Shown piece after piece: positions 18,548 through 25,501 of a stretch of DNA of 64,000 nt. Source of the DNA: Polluticaenibacter yanchengensis (GTDB lineage: Bacteria > Bacteroidota > Bacteroidia > Chitinophagales > Chitinophagaceae). The notes under the pieces were generated by a model that had not been told where the DNA came from, did no database searches, and saw nothing but the letters and a program-made list of their open reading frames with translations. The stretch is from NCBI GenBank assembly GCA_027854065.1, contig JAQGEF010000011.1, positions 62,001 through 126,000 on the forward strand, given 5' to 3'. Each line of letters begins with the position of its first letter. Positions within the stretch are counted from its first letter, which is position 1. Both the position numbers and the translations under genes were made by a program.

Positions 18548-18734
18548 AGAATATTTCCTGAATTTTATATTATTTTAACATTAGACTCAAAAAGTCAGAT
18601 TCGATAATTTCTAATATATCAATAGCAGAAGCATATAAAATTTATTACGCAAAGTAATTCCCAACATTTCTCATAGTTATTACACTTTTTGGAAATATTC
18701 TATCTAAAAAAGTAAATAACAGGCGTTATAATAT

Positions 18735-18742
18735 TATTTTTG
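18735..18742 (+). promoter_or_regulatory. -7 box for the amidase gene
   Basis: TATTTTTG matches TAnnTTTG and lies 26 nt upstream of the ATG at 18768. No good -33 element is seen. Confidence 0.45.
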
Positions 18743-18767
18743 AAAGATTCTACATTCCCGGGATCAT

Positions 18768-19658
18768 ATGAAACTCATCAATACAATTTTATTGCTACTT
18801 CTTTTCCACTTAAATGCCGGCGCACAAAACAATGATACAATCTCTCCACAGATTAACCGGTATAATGCGGACAGTACATTCTTCAGCGATTCGTCCAGGC
18901 ATTACAGTATTGGCTACCATATCAAAAAAATGGATACCATTATTAATGCCCTGATATTCGAATCCACTGCCAGGCAATTAATTATTGATAGCAGCTTTCT
19001 GAATATCAACTGGATCGGCACTACTAACTTTAGTGCAAGGAAGCCCTCAATGGTGATCATACACCATACCGCACAGGACAGTTGCCATAAAACATTGCGG
19101 GTATTTACAGATACGCTTCGGGGTGTGAGTGCGCACTATGTTATTTGTAAGGATGGTACAGTATACCAGATGCTTCACGATTACCTGAGGGCTGCGCATG
19201 CAGGTGTCTCTAAATGGGGGAACCTGACGAATTTAAACGAAGTAAGTTTAGGTATTGAACTGGATAACAATGGATTCGAAGCTTTTACTCAAGCACAAAT
19301 GCAAAGTCTCCTGCTGCTATTGAAGCATTTAAAACTGAAATATAATGTACCGGCAGCTAATTTTATTGGACATGCGGATGTGGCTCCGGCTAGAAAACAA
19401 GACCCGAATGTATATTTTGACTGGGAAACTTTGAGCAAAAATGGGTTTGGGCTTTGGCAGATCAGTAACCCGGATGCAAAGCTCCCGGTTGATTTTTCCC
19501 CCAGTATGGCACTTCGTATTATTGGTTACGATATTAGTAACTTAAAAGCAGCAGCCCAGGCATTTAGACGGCATTACTTAAAGCAAAACAGTAATAATGT
19601 TAATTTTACCAACGAAGAAAAAATGGTATTGTACAGCCTGATGATGCAATCATTATAA
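18768..19658 (+). CDS. N-acetylmuramoyl-L-alanine amidase (Amidase_2 / PGRP fold), secreted
   Basis: A 296-residue cell-wall hydrolase expected to cleave the bond between MurNAc and L-Ala. Residues 1-19 are a signal peptide (LLLLLFHLNAGAQ). The Amidase_2 core runs from about 90 to 225: SMVIIHHTAQDS carries the first Zn-ligand His, followed by RGVSAHYVICKDGTVYQM, AAHAGVSKWGN, VSLGIELDNNG and then FIGHADVAPARKQDP with the second His and the catalytic Lys region. The C-terminal ~70 residues (SMALRIIGYDISNLKAAAQ, AFRRHY) resemble a peptidoglycan-binding tail of AmiD-like enzymes. The gene appears to be alone; a dispersed repeat begins 8 nt after the stop. Confidence 0.92.
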   Translation: MKLINTILLLLLFHLNAGAQNNDTISPQINRYNADSTFFSDSSRHYSIGYHIKKMDTIINALIFESTARQLIIDSSFLNINWIGTTNFSARKPSMVIIHHTAQDSCHKTLRVFTDTLRGVSAHYVICKDGTVYQMLHDYLRAAHAGVSKWGNLTNLNEVSLGIELDNNGFEAFTQAQMQSLLLLLKHLKLKYNVPAANFIGHADVAPARKQDPNVYFDWETLSKNGFGLWQISNPDAKLPVDFSPSMALRIIGYDISNLKAAAQAFRRHYLKQNSNNVNFTNEEKMVLYSLMMQSL

Positions 19659-19666
19659 AAGACATT

Positions 19667-19795
19667 TGGGGCAACAAGCCATATTGCGCTGTCAACTTCA
19701 GCCCGGCGTGCTTTTGGCTCCGCTACGCTCGGCCCTGCGGGCTGGCTTCGTGCCTCGCCACCAACGCATGCCGCTGCCCTTCGGCATTTGAAATC
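19667..19795 (+). repeat. Dispersed GC-rich repeat, family GGGGC…CTCGG
   Basis: Starts TTTGGGGCAACAAGC 8 nt behind the amidase stop. It continues through CCCGGCGTGC, CGCTACGCTCGGCCCTGCGG and GTGCCTCGCCACC to GCTGCCCTTCGGCATTTG. It is one member of a family found at least eight times in the window (see finding). Confidence 0.7.
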
Positions 19796-19942
19796 TTATT
19801 CAGCAATTTTAGTGCTCCGACTTTATAATTTTGATTAGGAAGATGCTTAAAGATGGACATTGCTGCTTATCTTTAAATATCATCTGTTACTATAGATTCA
19901 GGCAACTCTATTTAAATGATTTATTTTTCAGGAAATTATTTT

Positions 19943-20257
19943 ATGGGTGTATTAAAAAAAACAGGCTTTCTAGCAGCAGCAGTACTGTTTTTGCAGGCAT
20001 GTGAAGGATACAGATGTGCCGATGGTACTGTTATTGACAAAACAACGGACCTGCCAATGGATAGTGTTTATATAGAAGTGCTTACGGGTTCGCAAACTAT
20101 TTATACGGACTCCAGTGGAAAATTTGATGTTTGTAATCAATTCGGTGGTTGCGTCCCCGGCTGTAAAGATATTATGGTGCGCTTCTCCAAAAACGGCTAC
20201 AAAACAGTGACTCTAAATAATCCTAAGCCGGAAGATCGCGTTTACATGGAAAAATAA
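19943..20257 (+). CDS. Small lipoprotein with carboxypeptidase-regulatory-like domain
   Basis: A protein of 104 residues from ATG 19943, preceded by AGGAAA; an earlier ATG at 19916 would give a non-signal extension. The signal peptide ends in the lipobox LQAC. The mature part (GTVIDKTTDLPMDSVYIEVL, YTDSSGKFDVCN, VRFSKNGYKTVTL) is a single beta-sandwich of the CarboxypepD_reg / Ig-like type. Two extra Cys pairs lie around CNQFGGCVPGC. It probably sits on the outer membrane; its role is unknown. Confidence 0.75.
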   Translation: MGVLKKTGFLAAAVLFLQACEGYRCADGTVIDKTTDLPMDSVYIEVLTGSQTIYTDSSGKFDVCNQFGGCVPGCKDIMVRFSKNGYKTVTLNNPKPEDRVYMEK

Positions 20258-20376
20258 CAATTGGCTATTTTATTAATATCACGGGAATAGTGATACGCTT
20301 CCCGGGTATATCGCAGCTTACACTAACAGAAAAGAATAAACAGCTTCCCTATCATCGCTTTAAAAATAATCCACAA

Positions 20377-21027
20377 ATGAAATACTTTTTAATTGCATTT
20401 GTCATCTTATTAGTATCCTGCGGGCAAACAAATACGGGTTCTGAAAAAAACGAGATTAAAGCAACAGATACTTCGTCACCAGGCCCTGCCATAACTAAAA
20501 CAGAAGAAAAGACAGTCAAATTTCTTTGGCGCGATAAGAAATATGATGAGGTACTTAAAGATACTTTCAACAGTATTTTTATTAATGAAGCGTTCTGTAA
20601 AGTTATTACAGACGAGGAAAAAGCAGCCCTGGGTTATGTGGCCACGTTTATTGGCAATGAGTGTAGCTGGGATGGGCCTTATAAAGATGACAGAAGTAAC
20701 CTGAAATGTAAAATCCTGACTGCTTTAAACCTGGGATATCAATGCTCGGAACAGCACTTAGGTTTTCTCAGGAAAATGTTTAAAGATGATAAAGCAGTAT
20801 TAGAAGCGCTTAAACCGGATAATTGTCCCACAACGCCGGATGGCGCTACAATTCAAAATACATTTGATGAAATAACGCTTACTGTGAGCGGTAACCAGAT
20901 TTTAGTTTCATATAAGGCACAGGAGCTCAATTCCAGGGATGGTTCCAGCCGCAGCTGGACAGGCATCGATCATTTTGAATTCGGGCATCAATATGTTAAG
21001 CTCATAAAGAAAGAAAGCAGGATGTAA
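20377..21027 (+). CDS. Hypothetical lipoprotein
   Basis: A protein of 216 residues when begun at ATG 20377, which gives a clean lipoprotein signal (YFLIAFVILLVSC). The frame is open further upstream to 20290 without a signal. The mature protein has a Ser/Thr-rich linker, then a globular part with Cys residues at FCKVITDEEKAALGY, NECSWDG, LGYQCSEQH and PDNCPTTPDG, probably disulphide bonded. No family is recognised. It lies about 120 nt behind the other lipoprotein on the same strand and could be cotranscribed with it. Confidence 0.7.
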   Translation: MKYFLIAFVILLVSCGQTNTGSEKNEIKATDTSSPGPAITKTEEKTVKFLWRDKKYDEVLKDTFNSIFINEAFCKVITDEEKAALGYVATFIGNECSWDGPYKDDRSNLKCKILTALNLGYQCSEQHLGFLRKMFKDDKAVLEALKPDNCPTTPDGATIQNTFDEITLTVSGNQILVSYKAQELNSRDGSSRSWTGIDHFEFGHQYVKLIKKESRM

Positions 21028-21434
21028 GAAAATACCTCTAAATGAGCATATTAAAACCACTACTTATTGAATCATGCGACTCCCGATCCGGTCCCTTCCC
21101 CGGGAGTCAGGGGTGGTAAAATATCACCTATTTACGATTTAACTTCACACAACCAGGTGTTGCACCTAAGGCGTTTTGTATTCTTCAACTCTAATAGCCT
21201 TTACCATAAGGTCGTCCCTTCGGAACTTGATTTATCTGTTAAATCATTCTTCTGAAAAACGATGCAGATTACAAAATGACGAATTGACAATCAACTGCTG
21301 ATGGGCTGCGGGATATGCAGGGCAGCCGCCTTAGCGGCTGGTGCCCGGCACCGAGCGTCAGCGAGCCCGTAATAGCCCGAACAAATGTCCGGCCTATTAC
21401 CGGTGCTCACAGCCCCGATCAATAAAAAAACATA
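21028..21434. repeat. Intergenic region with dispersed repeat (minus orientation)
   Basis: No gene is supported. A CCCTTCCCCGGGAGTCAGGG element lies at about 21088-21112. The segment 21296-21425, read on the minus strand, is a full member of the GGGGCTGTGAGC…GCTCGCTGACGCTCGG family. It lies within 10 nt behind the stop of the homoserine dehydrogenase gene and in the same orientation as that gene. Confidence 0.6.
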
Positions 21435-22739
21435 TTAATACCCTCCAAACTGGTGATGAAACTGGATACCCGCCAGCTGCAGGCTTTTCTTTTTCAGGTT
21501 ATGCAGCTCCAGGTTTTCAATAATGGCATCCGGCTGCAAGATCAGGCTGGTATTATTTTCTCGCCACCAGTTACCGGTTTGTAAATGGCGCACATGAATT
21601 ACTCCTACCAGGTATTTCCTGTCCTCCCGGGCATGCCACTCTTCTATCCATTCGAATTTTTCTTTCGGGATCTCGGCAAGTTCATCGAAGCTTAAATAGA
21701 CCCTCAGGTAAAAATCATTGGTCAATTCCAACGGTGTATGGTGGTACAATTTCTTGTATTCATATTTATAATCGTAACGCAACGCGCTGATATCACTCAA
21801 TACAGCAGAAGCTGTCGGAAAGCTACCCGCGCCCTTGCCATAGAAAAACTGTTTATCTGCAAAGCCGCTTTCAATAACCACACCGTTATACTCGTTACGC
21901 ACAAAACTTAAATGATCATCCTGTGTAATAAACTGTGGCAATACTGCAGCCGCCACTTTGCCGTTGCCAAGCTTTTTAGCCTGTGCTACCAGGCGAATTA
22001 CCCTGCCTTTTTCACCGGCTACCTGGGCATCAAAAGCATTCACATTCTGAATGCCGGTAAACAGTAACTCCAGCGGATTGGTAATAATACCGTAAGCATG
22101 GGTCAATAAAAATGTCCATTTATTAACGGCGTCATAGCCTTCTACGTCCAGTTTTGGATTGCTTTCAGCAAATCCTAACTGCTGCGCCTGGATCAGAGCA
22201 TCCCTGTAAGAGAGCTTATCTTCAAACATTTTGGTCAGAATATAATTGGTACTGCCGTTTACAATGGCACGTATGGAGTGCAGTAAATCATTGTCATAAT
22301 ATTCTTCCAGGTTCCTGATTACCGGAATAGAGGCGCAGGCGCTGCTTTCATAAAGGAATGACTGGCCGGTTTCCTGTTGTAGCTGTAACAATTCCTCCAG
22401 GTGTTCAGCAATCATTTTCTTGCTGGCGCTTACTACATGCTTGCCATTTTTAAAGGCAGTTTTTACAATTTCGAAGGCAGCAACTGAATCATCAATTACT
22501 TCTACGATCACGTTGATCTCAGGGTCATTTAATAAGACGTCCCTGGCTGTTGTAAATAATTCTGCCGGAGCCTGGCGCGGTTTCCCTGCATTTTTTATAC
22601 AAACTTTTTTAATGGTTGCTTTTAAAGACGGGGTTTGGTTCAATACTTTGTACAGGCCCTCGCCTACTACTCCAAAACCGAATAAACCAATCACTAAACT
22701 TTTATGATGATAATTTGCACTTGTATTTTCTGCTGACAT
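21435..22739 (-). CDS. hom: Homoserine dehydrogenase
   Basis: A 434-residue enzyme that reduces aspartate semialdehyde to homoserine, the branch point to threonine and methionine. The N-terminal Rossmann motif is IGLFGFGVVGEGLYKVL (about 13-29). Catalytic-domain motifs are VSASKKMIAEH, then YESSACASIPVIRNLEEYY and AIVNGSTNYILTKM near 150-170, and ESNPKLDVEGYDAVNKW near 195. It is monofunctional, with no aspartokinase fused, and its C-terminal ~100 residues are less conserved. It lies 17 nt behind metX, forming a two-gene operon under the SAM-I riboswitch, so control by S-adenosylmethionine is expected. Confidence 0.93.
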   Translation of the reverse strand: MSAENTSANYHHKSLVIGLFGFGVVGEGLYKVLNQTPSLKATIKKVCIKNAGKPRQAPAELFTTARDVLLNDPEINVIVEVIDDSVAAFEIVKTAFKNGKHVVSASKKMIAEHLEELLQLQQETGQSFLYESSACASIPVIRNLEEYYDNDLLHSIRAIVNGSTNYILTKMFEDKLSYRDALIQAQQLGFAESNPKLDVEGYDAVNKWTFLLTHAYGIITNPLELLFTGIQNVNAFDAQVAGEKGRVIRLVAQAKKLGNGKVAAAVLPQFITQDDHLSFVRNEYNGVVIESGFADKQFFYGKGAGSFPTASAVLSDISALRYDYKYEYKKLYHHTPLELTNDFYLRVYLSFDELAEIPKEKFEWIEEWHAREDRKYLVGVIHVRHLQTGNWWRENNTSLILQPDAIIENLELHNLKKKSLQLAGIQFHHQFGGY

Positions 22740-22756
22740 AATCTGTTTTAAAAATT

Positions 22757-23869
22757 TTACTTGCTAAGGAATTGAGATATGATCTTATCTAATACTTTAA
22801 ACTCTAATAAGAAACCATCATGCCCGAACTGGCTGCTGATGACTGCCAGTTCCGCACCCGGTATATGTGTGGCCAGGAACTGCTGCTCACTTAACGGGAA
22901 TAATACATCGCTGTCTATGCCCACCACCAAACATTTTGCTGTAACCTGCTGCAAAGCTTGTTCTATACTTTGCCTGTACCGGCCTACATTGTGGCTGTCC
23001 ATGGTTTTGGACAGGAAATAATAGCTGAAAGCATTGTACCTTGTTGTTAGTTTCTGGCCCTGGTAGCGCTGGTATGATGCCGCACCACCTTTGCTTTCTC
23101 CTGTACCGTCCGGCTCCCACTGAGATTCGTTGCGGCTCTGCGTAATGCCGTACCCCTGGTAACTTCTGTAGCTGATTAAAGCGATGCTCCGCGCGGCTTT
23201 CATGCCATTAATACCGGCATCATCCGCTTTATTTTTCCAGGTGCTGTCTGCCTCTATTGCCATGCGCTGGCTGGTATTGAAGGCAATGCCCCAGGGTGAA
23301 TGGATCGCATTAGTGGCGATAGGCACAATATGCTGAAACAGTTCCGGCTCGCTGATGGCCCATTCCAGTAACTGCTGTCCGCCCATACTGCCGCCAATAC
23401 CTAAATGAATTTTACTGATGCCTAAATAATCTTTCAGGTAACCGAAAGCTTTTACAATATCCTTAATAGTGAAAAAAGGAAAATCGTGATAATAAGGTTG
23501 ATTGGTTTGCGGGTTTGTGTCCAGCGGGCCAATGCTGCCGTAATGGCTGCCGGGCGTGTTGGCACAAACAACAAAATACCGGGTGGTATCTATCAGTTTT
23601 CCTTCTCCTACCAAACCATCCCACCAGTCGTGCGCAACACTGTTGGCTGTAAATGCATGAAATACCCAAACGACATTATCGCCTGCAGCATTCATTTGCC
23701 CATACGTGGTATAAGCAATATGCAATGCCGGTAATTCTCTGCCATACTCTAACCGGAACCCTTTCCAGGATTGCGTTTCACCTAATTGTTCAGGTATGCG
23801 CAAGGTCTGGATATTATCAAATGCCGGTTCTGTGTCTATGTTTAATTTATTGCCTTCAGTAGCTGTCAT
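22757..23869 (-). CDS. metX: Homoserine O-acetyltransferase
   Basis: A 370-residue alpha/beta-hydrolase-fold enzyme that transfers an acyl group to homoserine in methionine synthesis. Visible motifs are the substrate loop NTPGSHYGSIGP, the nucleophile elbow GIGGSMGGQQLLEWA (about 152-166), DSDVLFPLSEQQ with the catalytic Asp, and GHDGFLLE with the catalytic His near the C-terminus. Length is normal. It is the first gene behind the SAM-I riboswitch and terminator, with hom 17 nt downstream. The acetyl rather than succinyl specificity is the family default, not proven here. Confidence 0.95.
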   Translation of the reverse strand: MTATEGNKLNIDTEPAFDNIQTLRIPEQLGETQSWKGFRLEYGRELPALHIAYTTYGQMNAAGDNVVWVFHAFTANSVAHDWWDGLVGEGKLIDTTRYFVVCANTPGSHYGSIGPLDTNPQTNQPYYHDFPFFTIKDIVKAFGYLKDYLGISKIHLGIGGSMGGQQLLEWAISEPELFQHIVPIATNAIHSPWGIAFNTSQRMAIEADSTWKNKADDAGINGMKAARSIALISYRSYQGYGITQSRNESQWEPDGTGESKGGAASYQRYQGQKLTTRYNAFSYYFLSKTMDSHNVGRYRQSIEQALQQVTAKCLVVGIDSDVLFPLSEQQFLATHIPGAELAVISSQFGHDGFLLEFKVLDKIISQFLSK

Positions 23870-24054
23870 TAGTCTAACAAATAAAACGCTTCAATGATGG
23901 AAAGTACTTCTAAAAACTTATGGAGGTAAGCGGGCATAAAGATTTGCAGACTTTACTTTTTTCCTGTTAAGATACCTGTATGCGGATAATGCAGTTTGCG
24001 GTTGCAGTTTAATTGCGTTATAATTTGCGGTTATAATTTGATGCGGGTATATCA

Positions 24055-24087
24055 CAAAAAAGCCCATCCTCTTAGTCAGGATGGGCT
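24055..24087 (-). terminator. Riboswitch expression-platform terminator
   Basis: On the minus strand, the 10-bp stem AGCCCATCCT/AGGATGGGCT with a 7-nt loop is followed by TTTTTTG. It lies between the SAM-I aptamer and metX, so it is the ligand-dependent attenuator. Confidence 0.85.
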
Positions 24088-24130
24088 TGATATAATAAGT
24101 GATTATTTATGTGCATCAAACTATCTCTGA

Positions 24131-24243
24131 CTTATCTCTTCCGAAATGTTCCGGATGGAGTTGGCACCTTCTTTTAAGCGAGAAACTCTTAAAAGGGTTG
24201 CCAAGGCTTCATAGGGCCAATTCCCTCTGCCTTTCTTGATAAG
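24131..24243 (-). promoter_or_regulatory. SAM-I (S-box) riboswitch
   Basis: The minus strand shows the class signature in order. P1 is CTTATC…GATAAG. Next come AAGGCAGAGGGAATTGGCCC, GAAGCCTTGGCAACC and GGTGCCAACTCCATCCGG, then the closing AGAGATAAG. It senses S-adenosylmethionine and acts through the terminator about 45 nt downstream. It controls metX-hom. Confidence 0.95.
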
Positions 24244-24266
24244 TGTATTAAAGAACTTTTGTTGTG

Positions 24267-24299
24267 CAAATATATATGAAAGGTTTTCAAAGCGCCAAA
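24267..24299 (-). promoter_or_regulatory. Promoter of the riboswitch-metX-hom transcript
   Basis: The minus strand has -7 box TATATTTG (24274-24267) followed by CACAAC, and a -33 TTTG (24299-24296) about 21 nt upstream of it. The start point would be about 15-20 nt before the aptamer. Confidence 0.6.
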
Positions 24300-24371
24300 T
24301 TTTTATTTTTTACCGGCAGCGGCAATAATGTTAAAATATTGTTTTGAAAACCGATTTCAGTGCAATGCAAT

Positions 24372-24379
24372 TACTTTTG
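24372..24379 (+). promoter_or_regulatory. -7 box for the membrane protein gene
   Basis: TACTTTTG followed by CC lies 25 nt upstream of ATG 24405. It supports that start over the GTG at 24360, which precedes the box. Confidence 0.5.
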
Positions 24380-24404
24380 CCTACTGCCACCAAATATCTG
24401 TTGC

Positions 24405-25313
24405 ATGTATAAAAAAATAGTTGGTTACAACCGGTATATCATTTCATTTGTAGGTATTCTTTTAATGATCATTTTAGCCGGGGCTTTCGGCAATCACGAA
24501 ATTATATTGCCGGAAATGGCAGCACTCATTGCAGGCACGCTTATTTATGAGGAAAAACCGTGGTTATATAAGCCGTTCCACCTGTTTATTTTACCAACGA
24601 TTACCGCTATTGCAGGCTTTTTGATCAATATGTTACCCGTCGTTTTGGTAGTGAAACTCATCGCTATCATTTTTGTAATGATCCTGGTATTGCTGGTTTT
24701 CAAAAGCCGTCTCGGCCCCTCACTAGCCACCGGTTTATTACCAATTATTACCAATGCACATTCACCTGCATTCATTGTTTCTATTATCATCGCAACACTT
24801 GTATTGTATCTAACCATCAAATCGCTGAAACTTGATAAGCTGGCATCCGAAGAGAACGCACCTGCGGCCAGCCTGCGCATATCCTTATTATACATCGGGA
24901 TTGTAGTGCTGTGGCTGTTTATCTGCTATGAATTAAATGTAGAAAATTTATGTGCCGCGCCACCGGTGCTGGTGGTATTGTTCGAGATGATCCATAAACC
25001 GCAGTACCCGCAAAAAATGTATTTCAAGCAGGTAGCCATGCTTACCATTGTGGCATCATTAAGTGTTCTCAGCTTGTTTGTATTTGAGAATTTTATCATT
25101 GTTGCTATTGTCAACTTCTTTATAGCCACAATTGTTTTAAATATCTTTAAGCTGAAAATGCCGCCTGCTTACGCGCTCTGCATTTTACCGCTAGTACTGC
25201 CACATAATACGGTACAGTACCTACCTGTATCCATATTTGCAATGTCTGTAGTCCTTTACGGCATTATTTATCTTTTAAAATACAAAGCGACTAAAAACCT
25301 GGCAACAGCCTAG
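24405..25313 (+). CDS. Multi-pass integral membrane protein, function unknown
   Basis: A protein of 302 residues from ATG 24405, with about ten hydrophobic helices covering almost the entire length and short charged loops. Notable loops are EIILPEMAAL, EEKPWLYKP, RLGPSLATGLLPIITNAHSP, ENLCAAPPVLVVLFEMIHKP and KLKMPPAYALCILPLVLPHN. The repeated Pro/Ala-rich helix starts (GPSLATGLLP, CAAPPVLVV, PPAYALCILP) suggest an internal duplication and are faintly like the HPP membrane family, but the HPP motif itself is absent. It has its own promoter. It could be a transporter; no substrate can be proposed. Confidence 0.75.
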   Translation: MYKKIVGYNRYIISFVGILLMIILAGAFGNHEIILPEMAALIAGTLIYEEKPWLYKPFHLFILPTITAIAGFLINMLPVVLVVKLIAIIFVMILVLLVFKSRLGPSLATGLLPIITNAHSPAFIVSIIIATLVLYLTIKSLKLDKLASEENAPAASLRISLLYIGIVVLWLFICYELNVENLCAAPPVLVVLFEMIHKPQYPQKMYFKQVAMLTIVASLSVLSLFVFENFIIVAIVNFFIATIVLNIFKLKMPPAYALCILPLVLPHNTVQYLPVSIFAMSVVLYGIIYLLKYKATKNLATA

Positions 25314-25328
25314 GTAATACACTTTTTA

Positions 25329-25458
25329 TTTTGGGGCTCCCGGCTTTGTGAATAATGATAGACATTCGTCCCGGCTATTCCGGGCTCACTGCGTTCGGTG
25401 CTCCTGCGTCGCACCATGCCCTCCATATCCGGCAGCCCGTCAGCAGTGATATTTCTAT
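25329..25458 (+). repeat. Dispersed GC-rich repeat, family GGGGC…CTCGG
   Basis: Begins TTTTGGGGCTCCCGGC 15 nt after the membrane-protein stop and runs through CATTCGTCCCGGCTATTCCG, GGCTCACTGCGTTCGGTGCT and CATATCCGGCAGCCCGTCAG. It shares its orientation with the upstream gene. Confidence 0.7.
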
Positions 25459-25501
25459 TGAGCGCATGCCCTGTTTATTTTCTTCACGACGGATCGTTAC
25501 A

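Noticed and set aside
21067..21523. Two short plus-strand frames (62 and 60 residues)
   Set aside because: They cover intergenic repeats and the 3' end of homoserine dehydrogenase on the other strand.
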